Assembly (NCBI GenBank): GCA_001051155.2
Contig: JYIP02000005.1
Span: 2,914,001-2,978,000, forward strand
Direction of reading: 5' to 3'
DNA length: 64,000 bases
From: Chrysoporthe austroafricana
Lineage: Eukaryota > Ascomycota > Sordariomycetes > Diaporthales > Cryphonectriaceae
Shown here piece after piece: positions 34,237-46,801 of this stretch. Made by a program: the position numbers and the translations under genes. How positions within the stretch are numbered: the stretch's first letter is position 1; every line of letters begins with the position of its first letter. The notes beneath the pieces are model-generated. The model was not told where the DNA came from. It searched no databases and worked only from the letters and a program-made list of their open reading frames with translations.

Positions 34237-35069
34237 AAGGCAACGATACGAGGATTGTCCGGCCGTACCACGCGGAAAGCCGGGCGAGCGATAAGAGCAT
34301 GGCTAAGACAATGAATTACCTGAAATTTGGTGCCATCGTAGTAAGTTCAGGCTCAATACGTCTCGTGCCACGTCGAAATCTCCCGCCTGGTTGGTCGTGT
34401 CGATTCACGCACACCGTAGACCGTAAGCCTGGAGGCCCCTTGAGTTTCAGGTGAGAACACGGCTTCACTGCCCTCATAATAAGCTGCTTCAGGTTTGCCT
34501 AGTACAACATAACATCATCTCGGGTCGGCCGAGGCGGCCGCTCAGAGGTGGCGAGCAGCCAATAGCCCAGCGCGCTCCTCTATTGCTGCCGCCGCTCGCT
34601 GCCTTGTTGACTGCGCCGTGTCTTCTGCCTGGCACGGATTGACGTGTTGAACGCCCCATGGACCACCGCCTACCCGCCTCAACACGCGGTAGTGATCTCG
34701 CCACAGACAGATTGGCAGACCTCATTGGAATGTGCATGTCTTTTAATGCAGTGCTCCCCCCTCCTCTCCTCCTGGGGATTGCGACCCTTAGTCATGATAT
34801 AATCCAGCCAACACCATGAGACCTCCGAGTGGCAGAGCCGCATTCTCATATATGTGAAGTGCACATAAGAAAGCATTAGTGTGCACCTACTTCGTGTTCT
34901 CGGCGGTCTATTAAGCAGATCTTGAAGATCTCGCCCCATTCCATGCATCGGCCCCCAATTCTTCTTCGTCGTCGGAGCCATCCCCATCCTCCTCGCTGCT
35001 TCTCCCTCCCTGGTCCTCCCGGAATGCGACCCTCCTCCGCCGGCCGACCAGTACCACCTCACACCCACG
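34237..35069. other. Intergenic region
   Basis: 833 bases between two genes on the plus strand. It holds the 3' end of the DHCR24-like gene and the upstream region of the small protein; nothing else is supported. Confidence 0.55.
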
Positions 35070-35477
35070 ATGCAACTTGACGGAACCGAGTCCCCCGTCG
35101 CCGCCACCAAGCCCCAGCTGCACTCCCGGCGATGCCACCACACGTATAACGCCACACGCAGGCTGCCGAAGGCCATCTGGGTCCGGTCCCTGCGCTTCAG
35201 CCTCGGCGCGGACTGCGCGCTGACCTACGAGATCCTCCTCTACTACGACCACAACCGGGCGTGCACCATCTACCGCTCGCCGGAGGACGTCCGGCGGCTG
35301 CGGTCCGGCGTGGGGACGCTGTCCGGCCGGGAGCCGGCGGCGGCCCCGGACGGCCCCGTGGTCGAGGACGTGGAGGCGCTCCAGGAGTACCTCGCGGAGG
35401 CCCTGCGGAAGAAGAGCCAGGACTTCGCGCTGGAGTACTTCCTGAGGAGGAGGATGGACGACTGCGGCGGCGTGTGA
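35070..35477 (+). CDS. Small hypothetical protein (135 aa)
   Basis: Intact single-exon open frame with strong GC-rich third positions, which supports coding. No named family is recognised. The central part, VRSLRFSLGADCALTYEILLYYDHNRACTIYRSPEDVRRLRSGV, could be three short strands followed by a helix, faintly like the start of a PX fold. A charged helical tail follows (VEALQEYLAEALRKKSQDFALEYFLRRRM). No signal peptide or membrane segment. The ATG context cccacgATG is plausible. It may be an ascomycete-specific orphan or one exon of a larger gene; no clear splice donor at its end demands the latter. Confidence 0.55.
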   Translation: MQLDGTESPVAATKPQLHSRRCHHTYNATRRLPKAIWVRSLRFSLGADCALTYEILLYYDHNRACTIYRSPEDVRRLRSGVGTLSGREPAAAPDGPVVEDVEALQEYLAEALRKKSQDFALEYFLRRRMDDCGGV

Positions 35478-36008
35478 GCCCCGCGAATGGTTGCTTTGAG
35501 AAGCCGGTCTGTCTGCGACAGGCCCGCACGCGATGGATTCCTGATCGGCTGGTTCGAGCACTACTGCGAGTACGCCTGACGGTGCTGGACACTGCGTCAC
35601 AGGTTGGTCAGTTGGGCCCCCACGCCCGCAGCCAGGCTTCTAATGCTGACCTGACCTTCCCAAGATAATCGTCACCGGCCCAGCTCGAGGGCGAGGACAC
35701 TACGACGGACTCGTGAGAGGGCTTGCTTGGCTCGGGAAACGCGCGACCCATTTCGGGTCCGGGTGCCTGAAATCAGCGTGCAGCAGCACTGCAACTCCTC
35801 TTCGAGATTATTTTGGACTGGTATCTAATGGCTTATAGAATTGAGATAAAACAATATGCACAAATCCACACGCCAGCAATGCAGACGCATCCTAGGCTCC
35901 CGCCGATGGCGTTGCGCACCACCAGTGAAATTTCCTACCTTCACCACCAAACGTGCCAACATTCAAATATCTTTACCCCCGTCATGCCACCTCAGGAGAA
36001 GGCTCCTG
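35478..36008. other. Convergent 3' intergenic region
   Basis: 531 bases between the convergent small-protein and MFS genes; probably both 3' UTRs. No gene seen. Confidence 0.55.
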
Positions 36009-37818
36009 TCAATTGTGCAGCCCAACTGCCCTCTCAGCCTCCAGCTCCAGCATCTTCCTCCTCAGCCCCCTCGCCTGGTAACCCACGTACAGCACCATCG
36101 CCAGGCCCACGACGAGACCCGAGGACATGAGAATGACGTTGACGGGTATCGGGTCGCCCCTGAACGTCTGGTGGAACAGGTAGTCCAGCCCCGACTGCGA
36201 GAAGTTGAACAGGCCCGAGAGGCAGATGATGGTCCCGTAGACGGTGCCGAAGGTCTTGAAGCCGAACACCTTGGCGGTGTAGTCGGACACAGCCGTGTAG
36301 TAGAAAGGCCTGTACAGCACGAACAGGCAGACGTTCGCGTACGCGGCCCACATCTCCGGGATGATGCCCAGCACGCCGATGGTTGTGGTGACGGTGACGA
36401 GCCAGAAGAGCACGACGAGCGTGGAGGTGTGGTCCAGGAGCAGCCCGATGAAGGGGATGGAGAGGATGCCGCCGACGGGGAGGGCGAGGTCGAAGAAGTT
36501 GTTGACCTCGACGGCGCGGTCGCGGGAGTGGAGAAGGGCCTCGTACTGCGGCCGGATCGTCGCGACGAAGTAGTTAATCCTTGTCATTTGGATCACTGTG
36601 GTCGGTTAGCGGTGATTTCCCTCCCTGCCTATTCCCCCCCCCTCTCTCCGGCCTCTCGGTCACTCACCAGTGAAGAGACAAATGAGAATGAACCAGGGAG
36701 ACCGGATCTGCTCCCAGGCGGTGTTGCTGTGCTTGACCCCCCACACGCCCGACGTCTTGTTCTTCTGCTCCTCGTTCCGCGCCTGCTTGTCCGCCTTCGA
36801 GGAGCCGAGCAGGTCTTCCAAGTCCGCCTGGACGGAGTCTCGGTGCTCCCTGCGCTCCTGCTCCAGCAGCGCCGTGTGCTCGTCGACCTGGTCGTCCCGC
36901 TCGTGCGGCGGGAGCGGCTGGTCCACCTGCTCTATCATCTCGCCGATGGTCTTGTACGACTGCTTGGGAAGCAGGGACACCTGCAGCAGGACAACGACGA
37001 CAGGCACCACGAGATAGGCGAGGAAGAATCTGTCGTGCCCGAAGGAGCCGCCCGTCCGCTCGAAGATGATCCGGTAGACCAGGAACAGGGCGCTCGACGC
37101 GTCGAAGGCCCCCGTCAGGATCGCCAGGATGAGCCCCGAGTGGCGCGGGAAGGCGTTCGACAGCTGGAATGACGAGATGTAGGTGAACGGCCCGCCGAGG
37201 GCGAGGAAGAGGTAGCCGAAGAGCAGGCCGTCGAAGGGCAGCCGCCTCTCGTAGGCCATGAGCAGGGACCCCACGGTGAGGAATGCGGCGCCCAGGAGAC
37301 CGCAGACGCGCGGGCCGTAGTGGTCGAGGATGGTGCCGACCGGGAGCGCCGCCACGTTGGTCGAGACGGCGGCGACGGTGAACATGAGGTTCAGGTGGAT
37401 CTCGACGCAGGTGTCCACCTCAGCGGCGGCGGCGCCGGACTCGAGGCCGCAGACATCCCGGTAGGCGCCCTCCGCCTTGAGCACCGGCTTCAGTGCTGCG
37501 TAGCCGAACACTATGCCCGCGGCGAAGAGGCAGTATATGACCGTCACCAGGACTTGTACTGCAGAACGGAGACGGGGTCAGCGGGCTGGTCCTCACAACA
37601 GGGCCGCTGCAGGGCTTACAGGTCCTCTTCCACCTCGGCACCTCGAAGGCGCCCACAGACTCTATGTAGCCGGGCTTGCCGGCCTGGGGGTCCCATGATT
37701 CCGGTAGAGGGTTGAAGCTCAGCCGCCTGTCGCGGCTGCTGGGCGACGGGGTTCTGGACGGCCCTCGGCTGGGCAGATGAGAGAATGTCTCGAGCGATGA
37801 GACACGGTTAAGGGACAT
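36009..37818 (-). CDS. MFS transporter, FMP42/SLC43-like
   Basis: Three exons (37818-37620, 37558-36668, 36595-36009; donors GTAAGC and GTGAGT, acceptors TGCAG and CACAG) give 558 residues. A cytosolic Ser/Pro-rich N-terminus (~65 residues) precedes about 12 membrane segments. The first is VLVTVIYCLFAAGIVFGYAAL. The loop after helix 2 carries the MFS signature DHYGPRVCGLLGAAF. A long charged central loop (EQVDQPLPPHERDDQ to NKTSGVWGVKHS) separates the halves. The second half contains PFIGLLLDHTSTLVVLFWLV and YRPFYYTAVSDYTAKVFGFKTFGTVYG, which resembles yeast Fmp42 and animal SLC43 (LAT3/4) carriers. The substrate is unknown for fungi; neutral amino acids are a guess from SLC43. Confidence 0.82.
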
Positions 37819-40501
37819 GATGGGCGCCTGTCTCAGAGCTGTGTGGCCCCGGAGGTCCTGGGCCGCACAAGAGCAGGGGAGGGAGGGAAGAGGATGTTGT
37901 GGGATATCACGAGGAGGACATCGGGAGGAATTCCACCGGCATGCATGTGTATATGTATATATACCTAGTATGTCTACAGAAAATGCACCAGCTTAGCTGC
38001 ATTTACGTAGGCTGGTCAACTGATCGGTCCTCTCCGGTCTAGGCGTATTGGCACGAAACAAGCGGGGGTGGGGCACCTCAGGGAACACCCTGATTTGCCA
38101 ATTGGCCCTGACGATGGTCGCCGTCGCCGCCGCCTCGCGAATTATCGTCATTCTCACCCTGTCATCCGACCTGTAAATCGCAGCTGCATATTTCCTGTCG
38201 CAAAAAAAGAAAAGAAAAGAAATAACAACGTGGACTTCCACCTCACCAACGTCGCCTCTATGAAAAGAGCACAAAGGCAGTTCACCCATGTTCCGCGAAA
38301 TGTTCCACAGAGACCCGCTCCGCTGCCCTGGCACGAAGAGCAACTATACAGGCAGTAGAGATTTGCAGGCAGACGCAGGCCGAAGCCAATGAGACGAGCA
38401 GAGCCGGGATCTGGCGCAGGAATTTCTTCTCCCTGTCGAACAGAACAGGATTCATTCATCGATCGATCGAGGCGTCGTGGTATGGGACCCGTCTGTTAGC
38501 TCCGAACAGAATTTTACCGTCGCTCGAAGCCGGCCGCGGCTGTTCGGCGACACCCGCTGCGCTCCCTCTTCTTGTCCTGCACACCTGTCTGCAATTTTTT
38601 CGTCTCCACAGCCCGATCTTATCCATGAAAGGGTCCAAGGACCGATACGATAGCGAGTCGACGGCCTGACAGTCCAGGCAGATCAACGGGGTGGTTCGCC
38701 GTCGTCCCGGCAGCCACCGGCGAAGAGACCGGGGCCCCGGGCCCGGAGGCGATCCACTCTCCCGGGCCCAGGACCGGGTTAGGCGCCGAAGAGGCCGGGC
38801 AAGACTGGCTTCATGTATAGCACCAGCTGACCCTCCTGGTCTCTGTAGGCCTGCTACCACAAACATGCCAACTGAGGTGCTCCCCGACACCGCTGCGCCA
38901 GCCTCATGTGAATCCTGACGGACACTCTGCATCTCTTCTGGCCGTGACAGGGTGCTCATCGTTCCAAGAGGGCCGGCAAGACCTCGAGCAAGACGTCGAG
39001 ACAGAGCCAAGCTCAGAAGCCAGAGTGCGATGTTCCACCAGACACTCAGATACCTGCAGCTTGCCTGCTGGTCCGCCACCCCAGACGGCACCGTTCCTGT
39101 CGCCCTTGCATTAGTCTGCAATACTCTATCGCTCGAGGCGGGCGTGGTCCATCTCTTTGGATGTTGGAGACATGTGATCACACTGTTATCGTGCCATCCC
39201 CTGAGCACAGGCGGCAGCAGGACCAACAACCACGAAGGACTACAGTATGTGAGCCGTGGGAAGAAGGTGGCAGTGGCCCAACATCGAGGCTCAGACCGTG
39301 AAGCATGACGTTCACGTGGTCTGAGGCCAGTTCCAGCCCCCGCGAAAGCGGCAGACACAGCCCGTGCCGCCCTCAGGCGCGTCTGCATGAAGCTATCGTC
39401 GTGATATCGGCAGGGAAGAGGCAGACAGTACACAGTACATACCATGGTAGTATCCAGTGCTACTGATTCCCATGCCCAAAAATAAGTCGGGCAGGGGTGG
39501 AGCTCTCGGCAGTATCCATCCTGGGGCCGAGCTACCAGGGATCCTTTAAGACTAGACAGGACCGCCCATCACATCCTGGCGGTTAGGGAGATCAAGCTTC
39601 AATGCCATCACCGCGGACTCTGCCAGGCCTGGCAGAGGCACGCCGCAACAGCCCGTCGTTTTCTCCCAAGATGGATCCTCGTCAGGGAGCAGAGCCAAGC
39701 CAGAACGGTTACGTCGGCGCTTCGAAGGTGCACGCCGAGGCCGGCCGTCGCTCTCATTTGCTACGACATGTCGTGTAAGCGCCCGGTGGCCAGCACCAAT
39801 CAACGACGGGGGCCGCGATGTGCCTTGGCCGGGGCCCCAGTCTCGAAGAGGGGTCGTCGTCGTCCCTCCCAGTGCTGGTACACACGATATCGACCGCCCC
39901 CTCAGCCAGGTCCCGCCCTCCGTCCTGCAGTCTGCGGCCACTTGCTTCCTCCCGTCAACGGCTCCACCCTGGCGCCGACCTGTCCCTGGCTCTGTGCGCT
40001 TCATGCCCGACTCGATGGGCTGCATGCGCCTGCGAGCGACTGCGTGATAGATCGTCCCGGCTCTTGACTGGCTCTTGTAGGTCCTCCAGTATTTGACCGC
40101 GGCGTTTCATCCCTGACGTCTTTCCCTTCCTGCTGCCGTCTTCTCGACTCTCCTCCTCGTGTTTTGAAACCTTTCTCGCTCCCGGGGACTGACTTCTCAC
40201 AAGCCTGGCAACCTGATACCCGGAGGTCGACCTGATATGCGACCTTAGCCTGAGATCGCCGCCGCCACCAGCTAGCCCTATCATCGACAGCTCCCAAGGC
40301 GGACAGCACAAGCGACAGCAGAAGCGACAGCGGAAGCGACAGCGCAAGCGACAGCGCAAGCGACAGCGCAAGCGACAGCGCAAGCGACAGCGCAAGCACA
40401 GGTGACAGCCCCGGCGCATCTTTCACGACTGACCGTCTTGTCCCTGCGCGTCCCGGTTTCGACGTTGCTGCGCCGACGGTGGAGACAGCGCCCAGGTCAG
40501 G
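37819..40501. other. Divergent intergenic region (2.7 kb)
   Basis: No supported gene. A 329-codon open frame on the minus strand (39445-38456) lacks motifs and has composition unlike the neighbouring genes, so it was not called. The right end contains a 12-bp tandem repeat array just ahead of the PhoD/WW gene, probably in its 5' leader. Confidence 0.5.
40311..40394 (+). repeat. 12-bp tandem repeat, 7 copies (agcgacagcgca)
   Basis: Seven contiguous units: the first two differ slightly (agcgacagcaga, agcgacagcgga) and the last five are identical. The array ends 107 bp before the ATG of the WW/PhoD gene and is not in frame with it, although one plus-strand frame would read repeated Ser-Asp-Ser-Ala. 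Copy number is likely to vary between strains. Confidence 0.93.
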
Positions 40502-43500
40502 ATGTCCGACAGGTCGCGGGGCATCTCTGAGGAGGAGCTCTTCATGAGCCGCCCGGCCCAGCACGATGACGACAGCCCCACGATCGAACCCCTGAGGATC
40601 TTCAAGCCTCAGAGCCCCAAGCCGTCCGATCGATCCAAGTATGCCTACCCCGTGCCGACCTCTTCTGTGGCCTCCTCGTCCTCCTCCAAGCTAGCGTTCC
40701 CCCTGCCGCCCGGCGCATCCAGCTCTGCTGCTCCTCTGCCTTACCCCGACGAGGACGACTACCGGGTCGCCTCCCAGCCGGCCCGCCCAGCATACACAAC
40801 CGACAGCCGCAAGTCTTCGGCTACCTCAGGGAGGATACAGGGTACGAGCAGTCCGGTGAACTCAGCGTCGGGGGGATACAATGATACGTCTCCTCGGCTG
40901 AACATGAGCCCGGTCGAGAGTAGTCGTCCTGGTCTCGCCGAGAGGAGAGGTACTGCGCCGAAGCCTATCGTCAGCCCTACGAGCCCCAAGGTGGACAGGG
41001 ACGAGCTCTTTGCGAAGCCCCTACAGAACCAGCAGCAACAGAAAGTCTCCACAGCATATCAGAACAAGTCCTACTACCCTCCGCCGGCGAGCACGGTCTC
41101 GACGAGCTCGGGCTCGAGCTCCCATACCGTAAATGCCAACCGCCCTGACCCGGGCAATCTTGGCGTAGCAACCGACAACATGAGTCGCTTCCCGTCTACG
41201 GCGTCGAACTCTACGACGCGAGCCAGCAGAGGCTCGCCCCCACCACCGGAGACTCCTGTCGTGGAGCCGGGAACCATACCTGGCGGCGGCATCGAGGCCC
41301 GGTATGCAGCCGCCGGAATTTCGGGAACCGCAACCCTTACCAGCTTGCAGGCGCAGGGTGCTGCCGCCTCGCAGCGTTTGGCCCACTATGGCGGCCAGGC
41401 GCCTCAGCAGCCTCAGCCTACGCGGCCTTGGACTCCCACCGACGACGGGAGCACGCATTCTCCTCCGACTGTCTACCAAGGTGCTGCGCCGATAGCCAGC
41501 CCGGTACCTGGTAATGCGCAGAACTCGTCTCGACCGACTGTCTCCAATCGAGACTCTGCTCTCCAGGTCAGCGTCTTGGAGCAGGACTTCCAGCGTATGC
41601 AAGCGTCAACGCCGCCTCCTGCGTATACCAGTGTGCATGCGAATGGATATCCGAACGAGAAGCAGAGGCCGCCAGCGGCGGCGGCGGCGGCGGCGGCCCC
41701 GGCCCAGAGCAGCTCAAGTTCGACACCAGCACCACAACAGCCCGCTGCCGCCGTCCCGTCTTCAAGCAGCAGCGCGGACCCGAATGTTGTGAAGAAGCCG
41801 GCTGTTGCAGCTATCACCACAGCTGGGTTGGGACTGTCCTCACCGACTGCAGGGCTTGACAATGCTAACCACCCGGCGTTTGCGAACGATCCGAGACTGA
41901 ACGGGCATCCCGGGCTGCAGCACACACCTTCACTGCTCAACCAGGCCCAGTCGCCTCCTCCACTACCAGAAGGATGGATTGCGCACCTGGACCAAAATTC
42001 AGGTCAATATTACTACATACACCTTGCCACACAGGCGACTCAGTGGGAGTTCCCCAAGGGCCCAAATCCCATCCAGCATGAAGTGACTCCTCTCTCCCCT
42101 GCCGGCTCGACATATGGAAACCCGATGGCGTCCCCCTTTTTGGGTGGAAAACAGCCTCTTGCGTCGCCCTCATATCCACCCTCGACCCCCGGATACGCTG
42201 AGAGTATCATGAGCGTGGCTACTGCCACTCCATCAGCAGCAGGTTTCTCCGGACCACCGCCTAGCGCCGGTGTCGACATGTTCAGAATCACACCTACCAA
42301 TGGCGTGTACTTTGGACCGTATCTGCGATACGTGAACATGGATGTGGAAAAGGGATTGTGGCTCGGCAGTATCATGATTGTCACCGACTCACAGCAGCCT
42401 CCTACCATTCACATTCATTTAAGTCTGGATCTATCTCCCAACCCACGGCAGCTCATTCCGCAGGCCATCTTTACGCACCAGCGATGGACATTCTACAAGT
42501 ACGACCTAGAGCTCAAGATGGGCGAGGGTAGCACCGAAAGGTGGACATACGCGGTCACCTCGCATCTGGGCTGCACGAGGTACGAATTCGTGGTCGCGGG
42601 CCGGTACGAGAACGGGTGGCGATTCATCGCACATTCGGGCAACGACTTCTCGTTAAGCACGTCGCAGAACGAGCGCTCCAAACTGGGAGGTGCAGGTTTC
42701 ATGTGGAAGGATGTGCTGCAGAAGAATGTCGAATGCGGGGGCTTCCACGTGCAGCTGGGCTTGGGTGATCAGATCTACGGCGATCGATTGTGGAGGGAAG
42801 TGCCTCTCCTGAGGCAGTGGCTGTCTATGCAGGGCCGGGAAAATCGAAAGAACGCGCAGTGGACGGCGCGGCACGAGGAGGATGTGTCGCATGCGTACTT
42901 CCACTACTATACGAGCCACTTCGATCAGCCTTTCATGCGTGAGGCATTTGCGCAGATTCCTCATGTCTTGCAGATCGACGACCACGATATGTAAGTGTCA
43001 TTCTCGCCCCTGAGGCCACTACAAGCGGTTTTTCTGATATGGTCTCAGCTTTGACGGCTTCGGCTCATATCCGAGCTACATGCAGCAGTCCGCCATCTTC
43101 AAGAATGTTGGGCGGATAGCAATCGAGATGTACCTGCTCTTCCAGCACCACACCACCGTTGAGATGCTGCGCAACGTCAACACAGATCTGGACCTATTCA
43201 CCATCACAGGAACGGGATGGCACTTCGTGAAGTACCTCGGGCCATCTGTTGTTGTGGCCGGGCCAGATCTGCGATCCGAGAGGAATCAACAGCGTGTGAT
43301 GGCCGGCCCCACGTACCAGGGCATCTTCCCGAAGGTCGCCATGCTGCCACCGTCCGTACAGCACTGCATCTGGATGCTCTCAGTACCGGTCATCTACCCA
43401 CGGCTTGACACTGTCGAGACATTGGCGAACACATTCGCCACGGGTAAGAAGGCTGTCAACACGACGTACAACTTACTGGGCAAGGCGACCTCGTCCGTTG

Positions 43501-44301
43501 CCGGAATTATTGGTGGAAAGGAGGTCGTCCAGCAGGGCTTCTCGCAGGTGAAGAAGGCGGTGGGCAAGTCCGGGCTCATGGGCAACGTGCTGAACCAGTT
43601 TGGCGAATTCGACCTCGCCGAGGAGCTCAAGGACCTCTGGACGCACGAGTCCAAGGACCTGGAGAGGACATATCTGATCAGGACGCTGCAAGGCATCTCG
43701 CAGCAGAAGGGAATACGGATGACGTTCTTGTCCGGAGGTGAGCCTAACGATACCCCAGAACCTCGGGATCATGCCAAATACTGACTTCCTCATCCCAGAC
43801 GTGAACTGCGCCGGCGCCGGGTTGGTCCACGACCCCTCCCACCCGTCCGACCACAAGACCATGTACCAGATCATCACCTCGCCCATCGTGGCGGCGCCCG
43901 CGGGCAACTACATCCTCAAGATGCTCCACAACAACCGGCTCCTCTACGTGCCTCTCAACGGGCACAAGTCCACGCACGAGGTCTCGGACACCAAGGAAGA
44001 CATGATGGAGATCTTCCACACGGACGCGTCCGGCGCCGCCCGCGAGATGAAGAAGCTCATGGGCCGCCGCAACTACGCCGCCTGCGTCGTCTACGACCCG
44101 GACCAGATCGGCAACGGCACCCAGCACGGCGGCAGCAACTACGCCCACAGCATCGCCAGCGGCGGCAGCGGCGGCGGCTCGTCCGCCGGCCTAAACAAGC
44201 TGAGCCTCGCCGTGGACTTCGTCGTGCAGGGGGACGGCCACATGCCCACGCCGACCAAGTACGGCCCGGTCATCGTGCCGCACCTGGAGTTTGGGCACTG
44301 A
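40502..44301 (+). CDS. WW domain plus PhoD-like phosphatase (PhoD_2) protein
   Basis: Three exons, 40502-42990, 43049-43737 and 43799-44301 (GTAAGT/TCAG and GTGAGC/CCAG), encode 1226 residues. Residues 1-480 are disordered, rich in Ser, Pro and Ala with a poly-Ala run. A WW domain lies at about 485-520 (LPEGWIAHLDQNSGQYYYI to TQWEFPKG), which normally binds Pro-rich peptides. The rest is a PhoD-like metallophosphatase region: RITPTNGVYFGPYLRYVNM, GLGDQIYGDRLW with metal-binding Asp about 756, and QIDDHDIFDGFGSYP across the first splice. The C-terminal part contains LKMLHNNRLLYVPLN and ends in IVPHLEFGH. Substrate and location are unknown; no signal peptide is seen, so it differs from secreted bacterial PhoD. 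Confidence 0.88.
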
Positions 44302-44724
44302 GAGGCGTGTGGTTCTGGATGTTACGCTCGATCTAGTGATGATGATGGTATACAAATCTTATCTATAGTAAGCGAGAGAGTGGTATTTCTAAGAAATCTA
44401 GGATGGAGTTATGGACATGTCATTCTCTGGCTAGCAGTTCGTGGAGCAAATTCTGCTTCTTTTTTATTCCCCTGCCCCGAGATCAGTAGCCACATTCGTC
44501 TCATTCAGAGACTATTCAATGAGATATGGAGTTTCAAACCGACTGCGACCAATTTGTGCAGTATATGTGCAACAAAGTCAACTAAAAGTCTAAGCCACGA
44601 ACACCACGGCTTTTAGCCCAAGCTGTAGTACGGCGCAAGGCAACGACGGTCATATGGCAGACTCATGGCGAAGGTAGAGTGATAAGCCGGCAGGAGGTAA
44701 TAGTGAGATAGTGGATCGAATTCA
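44302..44724. other. Convergent 3' intergenic region
   Basis: 423 bases between the convergent PhoD/WW and RBR genes, AT-richer than the flanks; probably 3' UTRs only. Confidence 0.6.
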
Positions 44725-46065
44725 TTAAGCGCTATTCAGTGTATAACCGTTATAGGGGCCGAGTAGTGCAGCGCTTATCCTCGCTATGTCTCGTTCAATG
44801 ACATCTATGGCTCGCGTGATGCCTACCACCGCTTGTTCGATCCCTGCGATGCGTTGACTCACTGTTCGTAACGACCGCTGTCGCCGACCCGGCTCGAAGA
44901 TTGGTGCCGCGGGATCAAGACGACCTGGGGTCCTTACTGTCTGGGACCGGATTGCCCGCAATGTGCCCTCGATCACGAGATCGAGGTCTCTGCCTAGCCG
45001 GGGAAATTCAGACTCAGGGTGACGCATCGACGTGATTTGATTTAGCAATTTCGAGTAAAAAGTTTCCATAGTCTGCGGATGCGGCCGAAGACGTCGCGTG
45101 TCCGTTCTCTGCCGTGCCTCAAGCTCGTTCATGAACGCAGTGACGAGTGCGGTCGCAAGGTGATGGGCGTGCGGCATGCCAACGGATGCTTCTTGACGAT
45201 GGGGGCACTGGTCTGCATGGCGAGGCATCATGATCTGCCCAGGCATCCGAAAGCCTCGAAGTACCCTGGTACCGTCGAAGATCATGGCTTCAGTGAGCGG
45301 GATGTACTTGGCCAAGCACACGCAGCAAAAGTGCTGGCCACATTCACCTGCAACGAACGTATTAGGCTGAGGCCATCCGGACTCTGCGCGGCTAACCGGT
45401 GGCTTACAAGTCATATGTGTACAACCTCCTGCGCGCTCGAACCGTTTGCTACATCCGGGGCAGGGCTGGGTCGTCTTCGCAAGCGTCCTTTCGGACTGCT
45501 CCTCAGCAATCTTGGCGTGCTTCGCGTCATCGGTATCGTCATAAAGGCGACAGGCCGCCTCATCATGTACCCGTTCGTGCTTGAGACAATTGAGCTTCGC
45601 ACAGTGGTGACATCGAAAGGCATCGCACTCGTCTGGGCTTTTGCCATCGTCTCCTTCGCAGAACTGTCCAGAACCGCAGCCGGGGTTCAGGCACCAGTGG
45701 AATCTCGCATCTCGAGAGAGTGTTTGGCTTCGTAGGAGTCGTTCATATCTGCAGGAGGTTGGAGGGGAGGTCAGTCCACGAAGTAGGCCAACGCTGGGAG
45801 AAGGAAAAGATTACCGGTCGAAGGTGTCTGCATCGAGGAGCTGACGGAAGTCAGAGTACTCAAGGCGCCGGGAACAGCCTTGCCCGACACATCCAATCTG
45901 CGACGGCCCCTTGACCTCAAGCATGATTTTGATCCATGACACCCAGCAGGACGAGCACTGAGTGGGCCTGCAGTCGCAGGACTCGTCACCTCTACTAGGA
46001 AAGCTGGACTCGGGCAGCTCCTCGGTGCATGAAGGACAGACGCGCCGGTCTTTTTGAGAGGTCAT
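44725..46065 (-). CDS. RBR (RING-IBR-RING) zinc-finger protein, probable E3 ubiquitin ligase
   Basis: Three exons (46065-45815, 45748-45408, 45347-44725) encode 404 residues. RING1-like Cys residues begin at CPSCTEELPESSFP, with CRPTQCSSCWVSWI following. The IBR part is RFHWCLNPGCGSGQFC to CDAFRCHHCAKLNCLKHERVH. RING2 reads CPGCSKRFERAGGCTHMTCECGQHFCCVC, with the expected catalytic-type Cys in the GGCTHMTC segment. The second intron (60 bp, GTAAGC to TTGCAG) was placed because removing it yields MTCECGQHFC, the canonical spacing. RBR ligases form a ubiquitin thioester on the RING2 cysteine. The C-terminal ~170 residues have helical stretches, the last one with spaced hydrophobics (IAGIEQAVVGITRAIDVIER). 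Start ATG 46065 was chosen because CPSC follows closely; the frame is open further upstream. Confidence 0.85.
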
Positions 46066-46801
46066 GTTAGTAATAGTCGTGAGGTATGCAAGACTATGAA
46101 GGATAGAGAATGTATATATCTGAATATATGTTGCGAGGAGAGAAGCGAGTGAGTGAATGTGATTGTGCGGAGGATGTTGTTGTGCTAAGCGTCCAAACGC
46201 ATAGATAGGACGGGTAACTGAATTAGAAACGGTGTCAATGGTTGAGTAAACTATTCGGGTTGCTACTTCCATTGACCTGGGGCAAATCAACTATAGGAAG
46301 GACGAGATGACGGGAGGTCTCTAATCTATCTCGGCGTACCTGCTCCTAGCATCTCCTCTCCGAGTATTGCCTCACGACTGAGTCCATCTCCCCGCCTGGC
46401 TATCCTCGTCACGGTCGAAGCCTTGCTCAGTGAGCAGTACGGGTAGCAGAGCCTAATGATGAGAAAGCATTGCTGAAGACCAGGACAAAAGGGAAACGAG
46501 CCACCCTATGAATCGGATCAAGCCGAAGACCTTTAGTCTCATCTGGGCGCCGTCTTGGAAAATCTCTCGCCCTGCACGGGCTCAACGTACCGCCGCATAG
46601 CTCATAGCTGTCACAGGAAACTCCGCCTATGTCATGCCCACATGCCTGTGCTCCAGATCAGGCTGCAGTTGGTAAAACATCGTTGATTACGATTCCAGCA
46701 GGTACTAAGCTGCAGACGACAGCCCGTATCCCACCAACCTCTTCTGAGTCAGTCGGAAACTCGCGCTCGTCTCACAGCCCGACATGTTCACGCATACTCG
46801 C
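46066..46801. other. Intergenic region between RBR gene and HOS2
   Basis: 736 bases on a tandem minus-strand pair: promoter of the RBR gene and 3' flank of HOS2. No gene seen. The RBR frame is open through 46290, but this part looks like untranslated leader. Confidence 0.55.

Noticed and set aside
38456..39445. 329-codon open frame on the minus strand
   Set aside because: Arg/Ser-rich low-information sequence, no motif, no ATG-supported conserved start; looks like a chance open frame in GC-rich DNA.
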